The notes under the pieces: model-generated
Told to the model about the DNA's origin: nothing
The model's database searches: none
The model's input: only the letters and a program-made list of their open reading frames with translations
Shown: positions 45,601-55,285 of the stretch, piece after piece
How the letters are laid out: every line of letters begins with the position of its first letter
Position numbering within the stretch: the stretch's first letter is position 1
Assembly: GCA_036583965.1 (NCBI GenBank)
Contig: JAZBQD010000015.1
Location: forward strand, 19,720,310 to 19,784,309
Source of the DNA: Prunella strophiata
Lineage: Eukaryota > Chordata > Aves > Passeriformes > Prunellidae
DNA: 64,000 bases
Reading direction: 5' to 3'
Program-made: the position numbers and the translations under genes

Positions 45601-48321
45601 ATGAATATTAGGGCTCTCTCTGCACAATTTTTTTTTTTATTATTTCTGTAAGAAGTCTCTACCTTGTTCCTTAGGATTGCACGATAAGCATCTTATTAAA
45701 AGTCAGTTATGATACAGGGAGCAAAATACTGCAGGCCTCAACCTCAAAACCCTGTGAGATCTTACATGCAAATATGTAAATCTCATGCCCAATTTTGAGA
45801 ACAGGCAGGGGGAGGGGAGAGGGAAGAGCAAGACAGAATTAAAAAAGAAAGCCTTTAAGCATTCCTGCTGAAGATCAAAAGAAAGCACTTCTATAGAGTG
45901 AAAACATGCCATTAAAATTCTTTCTTTGGTATGAATGAAGTTCGGACAGAAAATTACAAAAAAATTTAAGCTCTTAAAACAAGAGAAGTCTCCTCTACCT
46001 CCTAACCCACTGCCTCATTGTGACTGCAAACTGAAATTAAACACTATTCCAGAAGTGACTCCTCCTCCCCTGCTGCAGCACTAAGTCCCCTGAAAAGCAG
46101 AACCCTTTGACAATCCTGAGAAGGTTCTCTGTTGCAATCAACTATGGACAAACTGGTGTCATATGAAGAATGACACCAAAATATGTGACAGTGGTACACA
46201 CTGGTCCCTCTCAGAAAGAAGGCCCAGCAATGAACCATGGTAAACTTTTACCATATTAATTCCAAATCTAACCACTAGCAGTGGATTCAACATGAACTTC
46301 ATACAGAATGGGAGCAAAGACCCTTTCACCTGTAAAGCAGCTGTCTTAAAAATTCACTTTGACCAAGTTCTCTATCATCACTGCTGGACCACAATAAAGG
46401 CAGGCAGACCACCACACAAGAGGCAGTTCAGAAATGTCTGCACAGCACCACAGTAGTTAGGAATACCAAATTAGAGGCCAGGCAGTGGGAATGACAGGAA
46501 ACTAGGAAGCTAATCAAAGAGGGTAGGCAAATTAAATCCTAATAGACACTGTTGTTCCCTGCAGTCCACCCAGCCAGTTGGCTGAGTAGTAATCCAACAC
46601 TAGTAGTCAGGTTATAAGGGTGACAGGATGGAAAAAGAGAAAACAAGAAAACTGCTCACTACCACACAATTTGTAATGAAATAGCTACACAAGAAGGTAG
46701 GCAGCTATATGTAAGGCAAGCCATGAATACTTTCCAGGAGGAATTCCCTCCACACATGCACTAGGCACAAGTTACTGACAGTTGAGAAAAGTCAGTCATA
46801 GCAACCTAACAAAAATGGCTCTGTGGTCTCTCTGCCCAACAGCAGCATGACTGGAAGGCACAAATAGTGACAAGTGCTGGCTCAACGGCTGCAGTTAACA
46901 CACACCAAGTCAGAAGCAGCAGTGTACCTGAGGAGATCAAGTGGCAGACACTGCAGGAAGCATTCCTGAGAAGTGATGGCTAGAGAAGCACTCCACAGCT
47001 CACAGCTGAAGCCTACAGCCTGCCTTCCAACTAAGAAGCCCTCAATTTGTCAGAGATCTGCAGCCAAATTCAGCTGCCTGAATACAGATGGCTTAACATT
47101 TAACACCAGAATTTCCCATATATCTACACCTAGGCTGACAAAACCAAAGTGAGACCAAAGCCTGTGCTATTCCAGGCTGGCAACTGGCGGCCAAACAGGG
47201 AATTGTGATTATCCCAAGCAACACTAAAAACATGTTTTGGCAACTGAACCAAGCTCCTCCTCCAAGCTCAGTAAACAGTATGCAAATAAGATTTTAGTAG
47301 CAGTACCTCCAACACCACATATAATTTTTTTTAAACAGAAACTTAATATTCACCTCACTTCTGTTGCACTCTCTGCATAGCTAAGACACTGAGCTTTTCA
47401 AGACCTGTGTTAAGATTTTCCCCCTCCTCTTACCACTGAAAAGCCATTATTAAAACAGGTTTAAAACTTGTTTTACAAGCCTCTTACCCAGAGAGGCTCT
47501 CGCCCTTTACAGGTATTGCTATGGGCAAAGCCTTTCCACAACGTGACATATTGTCAGGGGAGCCACACTTACAGCCAGTTCAGGTAAGGAAAGTGCTTAT
47601 TTTCAGTTTAAAAGAGTAAAGTTGCTCTTTCAGTCAGAAGTTTTAGCATCCAGTCAGAAGACAACAGAATGCAAAAGCCACAATGGAGAATAGGGCTAAG
47701 AAGAACTTCAGGTGATTCTCCTTAGTAGATGTAAGGTGAGAGAGGAGTAAAGAGCATCTTCTAAATATGATTTTTGCACTGAGTTCAGGCAGGCCAGGAT
47801 ATCAGAAACTATTTCCCCTGAGAATTCAACAATTGTTCTGTATAACAGTAAGGTGCCTGAGCTGTATGTGATCAGCTCTGCCAAAATGCTCTGAATAGCC
47901 ACATTGCTGTGCTACACCCATTCCTCTTCCACTCTAATACAGGATCCAAGGCAGGGTGGAGGGAGGAAGTCGGTAGCTCCCTTATACAGTGTTTTACAAA
48001 GAGCTCTAGAACACTCTGTTTGAAGACACATCTACTCACTAAACATTATCAGTCTTGTCATTCAGTGCAACAGGTATCCCAAATAATTTTTTAATGACAA
48101 ATTTGTTACATACTGGGGGGAGGGGGGGGTGAGAAACTTACGTCCATTTTGCGAGCAGCCGTGTCCTGATCATAGTGTCCCATGAGGTTGGGGAAAAAAG
48201 TCATATTGTAAGGCATTCCTGAACATCTGGAAATAGTAATTGGCTCGCATGTGAATAAGCTGTGCCCTTGCACCAGAGCTAGAAGTAAACTGCAGGTCGC
48301 AGAGAACACAAGTGCTCCCAT
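21445..48321 (-). CDS. FZD6: FZD6, Frizzled-6 Wnt receptor (six coding exons, 709 residues)
   Basis: Seven-transmembrane class F receptor for Wnt ligands at the plasma membrane. It is known for planar cell polarity (hair, feather and neural tube orientation) and for restraining beta-catenin signalling. Coding exons on the minus strand: 48321-48142, 30378-30182, 27296-26279, 23901-23753, 22523-22095, 21601-21445. The total is 2,130 bases including TGA, close to the human length of 706 residues as I recall it. Residues 1-19 are a signal peptide ending before HSLFTCEP. The cysteine-rich domain follows to about residue 130 ([27 protein letters not shown]). The linker has FWCPRHL and [14 protein letters not shown], then seven membrane helices from about residue 201. 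The Dishevelled-binding KTxxxW motif is K499-W504 (KTCSEW). A long Ser/Thr-rich tail ends SSNP. All junction codons restore the frame; the intron after exon 3 uses a GC donor. Confidence 0.97.
21602..22094. other. FZD6 intron between coding exons 5 and 6
   Basis: Short GT-AG intron of 493 bases; nothing else seen. Confidence 0.85.
22095..22523 (-). CDS. FZD6: FZD6 coding exon 5 (cytoplasmic tail)
   Basis: 429 bases. Acceptor CTTCCAG, then T completes Asp515; [20 protein letters not shown], the KVKHKKKH basic run, [13 protein letters not shown] and a Ser/Glu-rich stretch follow. The donor is AG|GTAAGG within the Arg658 codon. Confidence 0.96.
22524..23752. other. FZD6 intron between coding exons 4 and 5
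   Basis: AT- and A-rich GT-AG intron. No gene or clear mobile element seen. Confidence 0.85.
23753..23901 (-). CDS. FZD6: FZD6 coding exon 4 (TM7 and KTxxxW)
   Basis: 149 bases, entering in phase 0 after TTATCTTCTAG. Encodes [10 protein letters not shown], the seventh membrane helix ([15 protein letters not shown]) and the Dishevelled-binding KTCSEW motif, then FFNRNRKR. The donor GA|GTAAG splits an Asp codon. Confidence 0.96.
23902..26278. other. FZD6 intron between coding exons 3 and 4, GC-AG type
   Basis: Begins GCAAGTAAGG at 26278 on the minus strand and ends in TAG at 23902. It contains a CR1 fragment. Only the GC donor joins exon 3 to exon 4 in frame. Confidence 0.85.
24252..24590 (-). 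mobile_element. CR1 LINE 3'-end fragment
   Basis: TCACAGAATGGTTTGGGTTG through CAGGTACTGGAAGG is the standard antisense face of avian CR1 3' ends (GGCCTTGAACAC, TTTCTTCCTAAC, CCTTGTCCTGTCAC landmarks). 5'-truncated, non-coding. Confidence 0.92.
26279..27296 (-). CDS. FZD6: FZD6 coding exon 3 (linker and TM1-TM6)
   Basis: 1,018 bases. After TTATTCAG one base completes Arg126; LINCDET, the end of the cysteine-rich region, the FWCPRHL linker and six membrane helices follow, with [32 protein letters not shown] and [16 protein letters not shown]. The exon ends CCT TAT CAG (PYQ465) before GCAAGTAAGG. An NRT sequon lies in the loop [10 protein letters not shown]. Confidence 0.97.
27297..30181. other. 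FZD6 intron between coding exons 2 and 3
   Basis: GT-AG intron carrying the LTR at its 3' end. The remainder is AT-rich with no recognised gene. Confidence 0.85.
27353..27807 (+). mobile_element. Solo retroviral LTR, intronic, antisense to FZD6
   Basis: The ends form an inverted repeat: TGATGCCTTA at 27353 and TAAGGCATCA ending at 27807. Inside, CTTATAAAAG (about 27621) is a TATA box, and AATAAA near 27741 is the poly(A) signal. About 455 bases. No target-site duplication was found and no internal retroviral genes remain. Resembles passerine ERV LTRs (judged from memory). Confidence 0.75.
30182..30378 (-). CDS. FZD6: FZD6 coding exon 2 (cysteine-rich domain)
   Basis: 197 bases. Acceptor CCCTGTAG, then [45 protein letters not shown] and [14 protein letters not shown]. 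The donor AG|GTATTT splits the Arg126 codon. Cysteine spacing is that of the Wnt-binding Frizzled domain. Confidence 0.96.
31359..31414. repeat. (ATCT)n microsatellite
   Basis: About a dozen tetranucleotide copies with one CAAT interruption and a degenerate right edge. Confidence 0.95.
35102..35430 (+). mobile_element. LTR, probable passerine ERV family
   Basis: Features recalled from abundant songbird LTRs: GACATAACTCTTCCCAGGAT, GAATGAGAAACAATTCTTATC, GCACATGTGGAATGTGTTATGG, AACCAATTAGTC-like and CAGTCATGGAGTCAATAG near the 3' end. Boundaries are approximate. No duplicated flank was found. No viral coding sequence. Confidence 0.55.
36272..36345 (-). mobile_element. CR1 3'-end remnant
   Basis: GTCATAGAATATCTCAAACT followed by GGAAGGGACCCAGAAGGATCACC matches the antisense CR1 end, short and diverged. 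Confidence 0.6.
38239..38332. repeat. TA/CA-rich microsatellite
   Basis: Interspersed ATAC, ATAT and CACA units over about 95 bases. Confidence 0.9.
38477..39094 (-). mobile_element. Solo LTR with 6-bp target duplication, same strand as FZD6
   Basis: Flanked by ATGCAC on both sides (38471-38476 and 39095-39100). On the minus strand it begins TATCAGAACCC (a TG to TA change at the end) and ends CCACGACA. It carries a TATAAAAAGAC TATA box (near 38690) and AATAATAAAC as poly(A) signal. A 6-bp duplication suits an ERVK-like (class II) element. 618 bases, no internal genes. Confidence 0.85.
39250..39315 (-). mobile_element. CR1 3'-end remnant
   Basis: CAGAGTCACAATATGTTCTG then GAGTTGGAAGGGATTCTC and GGACCATGTCCAACTC, a diverged antisense CR1 end. 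Confidence 0.6.
39941..39978. repeat. 19-bp tandem duplication
   Basis: ATTACCTGTAATAATGTCA occurs twice in direct succession; minor local duplication. Confidence 0.7.
48115..48130. repeat. G-rich tract beside the FZD6 exon 1 donor
   Basis: GGGGGGAGGGGGGGG on the plus strand (C-rich on the transcribed FZD6 sense strand), starting about 11 bases into the intron. It could form G-quadruplex structure; effect unknown. Confidence 0.6.
48142..48321 (-). CDS. FZD6: FZD6 coding exon 1 (signal peptide and start of the cysteine-rich domain)
   Basis: 180 bases, 60 codons. The ATG at 48319-48321 starts [19 protein letters not shown], a clear signal peptide, before [14 protein letters not shown] and [22 protein letters not shown]. 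This start gives the expected mature N terminus. The donor is GAC|GTAAGTTTC, phase 0. Confidence 0.96.
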
Positions 48322-48997
48322 TTTGTCAGGATCTCCAACTTCAGCACATCGCTTTGTTCAGTAGTTAGACAGACGGGCGTTGCACAAGGATAAAAGCATG
48401 CATCTTCCTCTGCCAGCTCCAGCGCAAGGCAGTAAGGCACACAATCAGACTCCTCAGAGCTGCTTTAGCTATTGCCCCATTTTAGCTGAGCGCGACTTTA
48501 CTAAATCCCTTCTTCTTCGAGCCTGTACGTGCAAAGACGGGACAGAGAAGTGAACAGCAGAAACAACCCGACCGCGACCACCCGTCCGAAGGCCGAGCTC
48601 GGCCTCCCGGCCGGCCTGCAGACGTGAGGGCGGCTCCGGCCGGGCCGGGTGCCCCCGCGGCGCCTCCCGACCCCACACGCTCCGCCGGGGCCGCGGCTCG
48701 GCGCGTTCGTGCCCCGCTCCCGCCCGGGCCCGGAGCCGCCGCCGCTCCCGACGCCCCGTTCCCAGCCCCGCCCTGGGAAGCGGCGCCCGCGGGCTCGGCG
48801 GTGCGGTCGGCCCAGGACCCGGGGCTCGCCGGGCGCGGCCCCGGCGCCGCATCCCCGCCACGCCTGGGCCGCGCCCCCGCCGCCCCCTCACCGGGACCCG
48901 CCCCCCGGCGGCCACCCCGCGGCAACGCTCCGAGTTGGAGCCGCTGCTCCCCGGGACGAGACGGGACGGGGCCCGACCCGCTGCCCGCCGCACTCAC

Positions 48998-49060
48998 CGG
49001 TGGCGGCCCCTCCGCGATGGCCGCCCCGCGGCACCTGCAGGATGTGGCGTCTGGCGGGCG
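48998..49060 (-). other. FZD6: Likely FZD6 non-coding first exon (3' end at 48998)
   Basis: A strong minus-strand donor, CACCG|GTGAGTGC, lies at 48998/48997 inside the CpG island. Vertebrate FZD6 has a non-coding first exon. The 5' limit given is a guess, and the acceptor ahead of the ATG exon was not resolved. Confidence 0.45.
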
Positions 49061-49140
49061 GGGCGGGGCGGCTGCACCTTCCCGCCCCGGCGGGGCCGCG
49101 GGCCGGTGGCGGCGGGCGGGGCCGCGGCCGGGGCTGCCGG

Positions 49141-49210
49141 GGCCGTGAGGAGCAGCGACCCGGCCGTGAGGAGCAGCGACCCGGCCGTGAGGAACAGCGA
49201 CCCGGCCGTG
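49141..49210. repeat. Three-copy 21-bp tandem repeat in the FZD6 CpG island
   Basis: GGCCGTGAGGAGCAGCGACCC occurs three times (one base changed in the third), then a partial fourth copy. Confidence 0.92.
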
Positions 49211-49502
49211 TGGCCGCGGCCCCGAAGCCGTCCGTGTTGTCCCAGCGCGCCTCGCGTGCCGGGGGAGCCCCGGCTGAGAAGGGCTCAGGGCTGCAGCACA
49301 GACTAAAACGGCGTGAAAATCCCTTCAAACACACTCGGCACTGGGGTTTCCGTAAACATCTCTGTAATGCACTGTATAAATTCTGAAGGCAATTTACAGA
49401 CATTCGAGTGTCGGGCCGTGAACCTGTCCCGCCGCTGGAAGCGATCTCGAGGATTGTTTCCAAACGCACCTCGGCCTCTGCCAGGCGGGAGGGCTCCGCG
49501 CT

Positions 49503-49824
49503 GCCACCTTCACTGGCACCTTCACTGGCCACCTTCACTGACACTTTCACTGCCACCTTCGCTGACACCTTCACTGCCACCTTCACTGCCACCTTCACTC
49601 CCACCTTCACTGCCACCTTCACTGCACCTTCACTGACACTTTCACTGCCACCTTCACTGCCACCTTCGCTGACACCTTCGCTGTTACCTTCACTGCCACC
49701 TTCACTGCCACCTTCACTGCCATCTTCACTGACACCCTTGCTGCCACCTTCACTGTCACTCTCGCTGCCACCCGTGCTGCGACCTTTGCTGCCACTTTTG
49801 CTGGCACCCGAGCTGCCACCGTCC
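49503..49824. repeat. Degenerate 12-bp minisatellite upstream of FZD6
   Basis: About 26 copies around CACCTTCACTGC, with GACAC-for-GCCAC and CGCTG-for-CACTG variants and a few single-base or larger indels. The copies decay toward 49824. On the minus strand one frame reads Gly-Ser-Glu-Gly repeats, but frame changes and composition show it is repeat, not protein. Confidence 0.92.
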
Positions 49825-52800
49825 TGCAAAAGGCCCGAATCCTCAGGAGATGATGGGTGCAGACACTCAGCAGATGAGACTACAGCTGAGGAAGAGATTG
49901 ATACCAGAAGTCAATGTTCAGCAATTGAATTTAATGAAGGAAAAGGAAGTAATCATAAATATTTGCTGAGGAAAGGGACGCTGTGGTGAGAACAAAGGGA
50001 AATGACTATTCAAGGGAAGGAGGAGCATTGTGGTGACTTTGGTGCTCAGACTACTGCTGTCTTCCAGAAACAAAGCTCGAGGATGTGTGAACTGTCCTCC
50101 CACTGCTCCCACACCTGCTGCTGGCCAAGACCACACATACCAGACAAGTACTGGCCAGTAGTGCTCAACTGTGTTCACAAACACAGGCCTGAGTTAATGA
50201 GACCTAACTATAGAAATCCACAAGGTTACTAAGCAGAGGTGACCACATTTCTCAACATGGAGCCATCCAAGGTCTCATCAAGCTGCTGTTCAGCCATGCA
50301 AGTTGCTCCATGCTCCAGGACTGGAACAGGAAACACCAGATGCCGAGACATGCAAACCGGATTTAGGAATGGTTTGATGGTGTTCTGGCAGCACTGCCTC
50401 TCTTCTAATGAGCCCTTAGATAATCTGTGCAGCCTGGCACATTTGTCCAGAGAATCCCTCCATGGGTTGCGTGTGGAGAGCATGAACCTGTATGAGGTCA
50501 TTCAGAAGACAATAAGTATCTAGAAGCTCTATTCGTGCAGATATTTTCTGTGTCAGTTGCCTGTGTCCCCCTAAAGAAATATAAAACTCCTCCAGATTCC
50601 CTTACACCAAACCATTTTAGCACCTCTATGAATCATGAGGAGGATTATACCTACCTGCTGCATATCAACATAGTTCTGGCACTTGAGTACATGGAGTAAC
50701 TTGATAGCTGGAATTAAATTTGCTGTACAAACAAGCAAATGATACTAAATTAAATGTTATTTGCAGGTTGTGGAAGTTAATGTACTTTACTATATGATAA
50801 CCCCCATCTACATTATCCTTGGTCATTGCTCCATTTCTCATCTTCCAGCTGTCTTCTGTCCTAGCCTCTCTCAGTAGCTCTTCCTATCCTAGAAATGCTA
50901 CATTTTTCTTTTCATGAGCTCTGAGAGGCCACTTACTCTAGGGGTCTGGAAGTGAGAGCCCCAGGAGCATGCAAGGGACAGTTTCCCCACTCCACTTCTG
51001 CAGAAGTTCTTGGGAAGTTCTTGGTCAGCCCTTGCTGAAGTTGCAGAGTTGCTCTCAGCTCTGGGAACACCATCAGACACATTGAAACATTGCAGAGACA
51101 AAGCATGTTCAGTGCAGATTCACACTCCACCAGATTTCTAATGAACTCTCTTTCCTTTCTAGTTCCATCTACTAAGGTACTATATAAAGTTGTGGCTTAG
51201 TTTGTTCCATCAGAATGCATTTTTCAACATAAATCTCTGAAAAACAGATATGGTTCAGTAACATTCTTTTCCTTCCCTAAAGACTCTCATGTTTTTATTA
51301 GATGACAGAAAAAGGCAGAGAACAGGAAGCATGAACCCTTTCTTCAGTCACTCTATTAATATACTTTCTTTGCTCAGAACCTAGTTGTTAAGCAAGTTAT
51401 TCCAGAGGTTGGTTCTCAGAGTGTGATCTAAATATATTTGTTTCTGGCTCTCTTAAGGTCTTGACTAACCAGAGTGGGGAATGTGAGCGCTCTCTTTGGT
51501 ATCTAGCAAAGCACCTTTAAGTATGATTAAGTATTTTAAGCATGTGCTCAGCTATATTGCTGATTAGGGATGCAGCTACTCAGATGTGTAAATACTTTTC
51601 TTAGCTGGCACTGGAGATGTTGTTAACATTCCAGTTAATATTGATTTGCTGATCTTCCCTGGCACTGCCTCAAATAATTATAGTTTAGCAATTTTTACTA
51701 CAAAGAGTATAAGTGATTTAAAGCCTTATTTAAATCCTAGGTCATCTTCAGATGTCTTTCAACAAATTTAACAGAGGGGAATTTAGCAGTCACGCACAGC
51801 AGATCCCTTCCAAGCTCTGCTTGCTCCCACAATCTTTGCAATGGATGTGGTGGAACAGGCTTTGTGCTATCCCCTCCCATGCCCATGCTCCCTCCAGCTT
51901 GCTTAAATCCACCCTCAGCAGAAGCATTCACAACTTGCCTGGGCTATGAGCTAAAGCACCATTTTCTCCATCCAGTTTTTTGTGGTGACATCCCTCCAGC
52001 AAAGGCAAAGAGCAAGGTGACCATGTTTACCTGCTGTGTGAACATGCTAGTGCTCATGCTTTGTGGAGGAGGGATCTCAGGCAGGGGCAGTTGTCAGGAA
52101 GAAGCCTTCCTCTGACACACCAGGAGGACGTGTGTGGTGGTAATGCTTGGAGTCTGCACACGAGTACTTGTACACGAGCTTTCTCCTTTTGACACATCTA
52201 AAAGCTTCATAATTGAATTGCACTGTTGGAACATTGTACCAAAGTTTGACCTAATGTAATTTAAATGTTACAGATTTGCCAATTACATGGTTTGATGTTG
52301 GCTGATTCAGTTATAAGACTCATAATGTTTTTATTATTCTGCATTTAAAACACATTATTCATAATTTGTTGTAATTTAAAAGGACTAGATAGCCAGTAGA
52401 TGGCACCAATAAATCCTGTTGTGAGACTTAGAATGGCAAAGTGTAGTTCTTGTCTTTTTCTCAAATGCATTTTGGAAATGAAAAAAACTATACAAAACAG
52501 CATTACTGACAAAATTTTACTTTTTAGTTTACAGTAATAGTTTTTGAACAGAATGTTTGTCTGAAGTCAAAACTCTACCATGTTATTGAACACATAAACT
52601 CATGAGGAAGAACACAAAAATGTCTAACATTAATTTCCCACTAATTTAGAAAATCCAGTTGTTGATAAGTGCCTTCTGAGTACTTCTGCACTCATGCAGC
52701 TGTGTCAGGTCAAACCTTGTTTGTAACATTTTCTTCCATAAAGCCTTTAGACTGTAACTCACCCCCCCTCAACTCACTACAGCGATGAAGACTAGAGAAG

Positions 52801-53606
52801 GAATCATATAGAAAAAGCCAGAATGTTGATGCATGCTGTGTATTAACCTCATTGCTGGGTACTTGGAATCCATGTCATGTTCCTCCCTGAACAAAGTATT
52901 TTATTTAGACCTTAGTCCTTCAAAATATTACAGCTGTGTGGGTTGTGGCACCCACACACAAGAAGATGTTGACTTCTTTGATGTAAGTAAGATCTCAAGA
53001 AAGATCTCATCTTTCATTTGTCTGTAAATGACAACACCATGCCTTCACAGCATTGCTTTAATAAAACAGTGATTATGCTAATAGTATTTCTTTCCAAACA
53101 GGTTACCTCACCTAGCCTTGGATACTAAGCACAATGCAAACTAAACAGGAAGTACACTTGTAAGGAGCAAACTGTCCTAACAGTTTAAGGCCAAGGACAC
53201 TTCATTCCTTGTGGACCTTTAGCAGCTGCCTTCACTCCTGATAAATCTGCAGCCCGTCTGGGTGGGTGACAGTAATGGTAGCAGCAGCAGTGAGCCTTTT
53301 TCTTGACGGAGCCCCTCTTGTCCCATTGTTTCTGAGTGGAACTCACCTTAAACAATGTCACATAGGCTGGGGAAAAAGAAACCTGTATTTCAGAGCATGA
53401 GTCATTTCCTATGGAAAAGACTGATACACACCAAGCGATCTGTTGGAGTGGACAGACAAGGTATAGGTGATTCTGACAGCAAAGCAGAAAATCCTGGCTT
53501 AATGAGGTATATTGCAGCTTTGGGTTTTCCTCCCTCCAAAACATCAACCCATTAATTTGAGGTGAACTGTCCGTTTCAATACAATGTGCAATTCTCAAAG
53601 CAGGAG

Positions 53607-53974
53607 TGTCACATATAGGTAAAACCTTATGAAAGAAAGGCCTTGTAAAACCATGGTTCAGATGTTGTTACTTCAGCTAAGAGAACCTGCAAGCGCATCA
53701 GCCATTGCTGATGAAAACTGACACCTGTGAAAATAAGAAGTCTATCCTGTGAGAATCCGTGAAGAAAAAATGTGAAGACCTGTTGAAGAAGAGTGCCTTA
53801 GCATGTACACACATGAGCACCTATGAATTGAGTGGCAAGAAAGTTACTAACTAGTTAAAATTAAACACAAGGCTTTTGAAAACCATATAAAAATGAGCTG
53901 TGAATATTAAAGTGCAGCTTTTGCTGCTTGACTTTGAAAGTGTTGTCTCCGTCTTTATCCTCCTCACAGCAACA
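53607..53974 (+). mobile_element. Solo LTR with 6-bp target duplication
   Basis: Begins TGTCACATAT and ends AGCAACA, flanked by CAGGAG at 53601-53606 and 53975-53980. CATATAAAAATGAG (near 53885) is the TATA box and ATATTAAAG just after may act as a poly(A) signal. 368 bases, no internal genes. A 6-bp duplication suits an ERVK-like element. Confidence 0.85.
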
Positions 53975-55124
53975 CAGGAGTGTCTTCACACACATTTCAA
54001 ATGCTGTTCTTTAAGTTGGTAGTTCAAGATATTTATTGAAATGTGAACATGCTAGAGATACAAGAAAACAATAGCTTTGGAAGTTCAGAGGCACCTACTA
54101 CAAGGTGATTCATGTCAGTCTGTTAAAGGCAGACTAATGAGCATCCACAGCAGTGTTTCAGGACATTGATAATTGTATCCATCCCTTAACCAGTTAATGT
54201 ATAATCTCTCCTCATCATAACAACCCTGTGCTGCAGGGATTTCCCAGGTTCTGGTGAGCTACATAACAGAGTACCTTGTAAAAATAAAACAGATCTGCCT
54301 GTAAATACATCCTCTCATAAGCTCCTCCCAGTGGGATTTCTGGAGTAGCAGATTCACTGTTTGCTAAGATGTGAAGGAAGAAGTTCAGATAAGAAGCACA
54401 AATTTTTCATTGTTATTGCTTTACATTTTCTTTAATAGCATTTATTTTAAAGCCTGTGGAATAAAGTTATTGGTAATGTGCAGAAAATTTATTAGAAAGT
54501 GTCATGATCACTGTATGCATTATATTTACAAACAGAACAGCAAGTAATTTTCTGTCTTTTTTTGGTCCCTGTTTATGACAACAAAAATTTATTTTAATAA
54601 TGGTTTTAATGCTCAAAAATAATGCTTTTCCTAAGTCTGTTTGCAGATGCTACTGAGCTATTATAAATAGAAGCATCATGCAGAATACTAAGTATGTTTT
54701 CAGCTGAGACATACAGTTTTGCCTGAGATCAATGCACAATACAAAAATGAGTCACACTTTAGATCTCGTAGTAAGTACAACCACGTAAGAACTAATTTCT
54801 CAGGTTAATAAAACCTGCTGCACTCCAGGACCTGTGTCAGCATAACTGTTTTAAATTAGGATTTGCAAAATAGGATTCTGGAACCAGTTATACCATGTCC
54901 TGGGAGATAGTGCTGACCACTTTTAAGGCTTCCAAATTATATAAACCTCATTTTCTTAGTCTCCTTCCGTGTTTTTTCATCCTTGATGTTTAAGGTCAAC
55001 CATTGTATAACCAGTCAATGTCTGGAAACTAAGCCTTTCCATCCAGGCATTTGTAGTCAGATGATGGAGACAACTGTGTGAGTGTGAAAGTATCTCAAGT
55101 AGAAATTATAGCAGAAAATAAAAT

Positions 55125-55285
55125 CATGGAATTATAGAATGGTTTGGGTTGTAAGTGGATCTTGAAGATCATCTCATTTCAATTTCCCTGCCATGGGCAG
55201 GGACATCTTCAAATAGACCAGGTTGCCTAGAGCCTCATCCCACCTGGCCTTGAACATCTGCATAGGTGGGAGCAAATGGAACATG
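55125..55285 (-). mobile_element. CR1 LINE 3'-end fragment
   Basis: ATTATAGAATGGTTTGGGTTG, CTTGAAGATCATCTC, CTGCCATGGGCAGGGACATC and CACCTGGCCTTGAACA are antisense CR1 landmarks. Truncated. Confidence 0.9.

Larger units (their letters stand above)
30379..48141. other. FZD6 intron between coding exons 1 and 2 (17.8 kb)
   Basis: Large GT-AG intron. It holds an ATCT microsatellite, two LTRs (35102-35430 and 38477-39094), two short CR1 remnants and a TA/CA-rich microsatellite. No independent gene was recognised; listed open frames are short and unlike known families. Confidence 0.75.
48590..49290. promoter_or_regulatory. FZD6: FZD6 CpG-island promoter
   Basis: GC-rich and CpG-dense, immediately upstream of the FZD6 coding start. 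Tandem GGGCGGGGCGGGGCGG GC boxes lie near 49057-49073, typical of Sp1-family sites. Possibly bidirectional; transcription starts not mapped. Confidence 0.75.

Noticed and set aside
48108..48141. Tiny intron after FZD6 exon 1 (C-rich tract ending CAG about 30 bases after the donor)
   Set aside because: Too short to splice in vertebrates, and exon 2 at 30378 joins in frame with conserved sequence.
48888..49989. Gly-Ser-Glu-rich minus frame and Ser/Pro-rich plus frames upstream of FZD6
   Set aside because: Translation of the 12-bp minisatellite and CpG island; frames break at repeat indels and no family is recognised.
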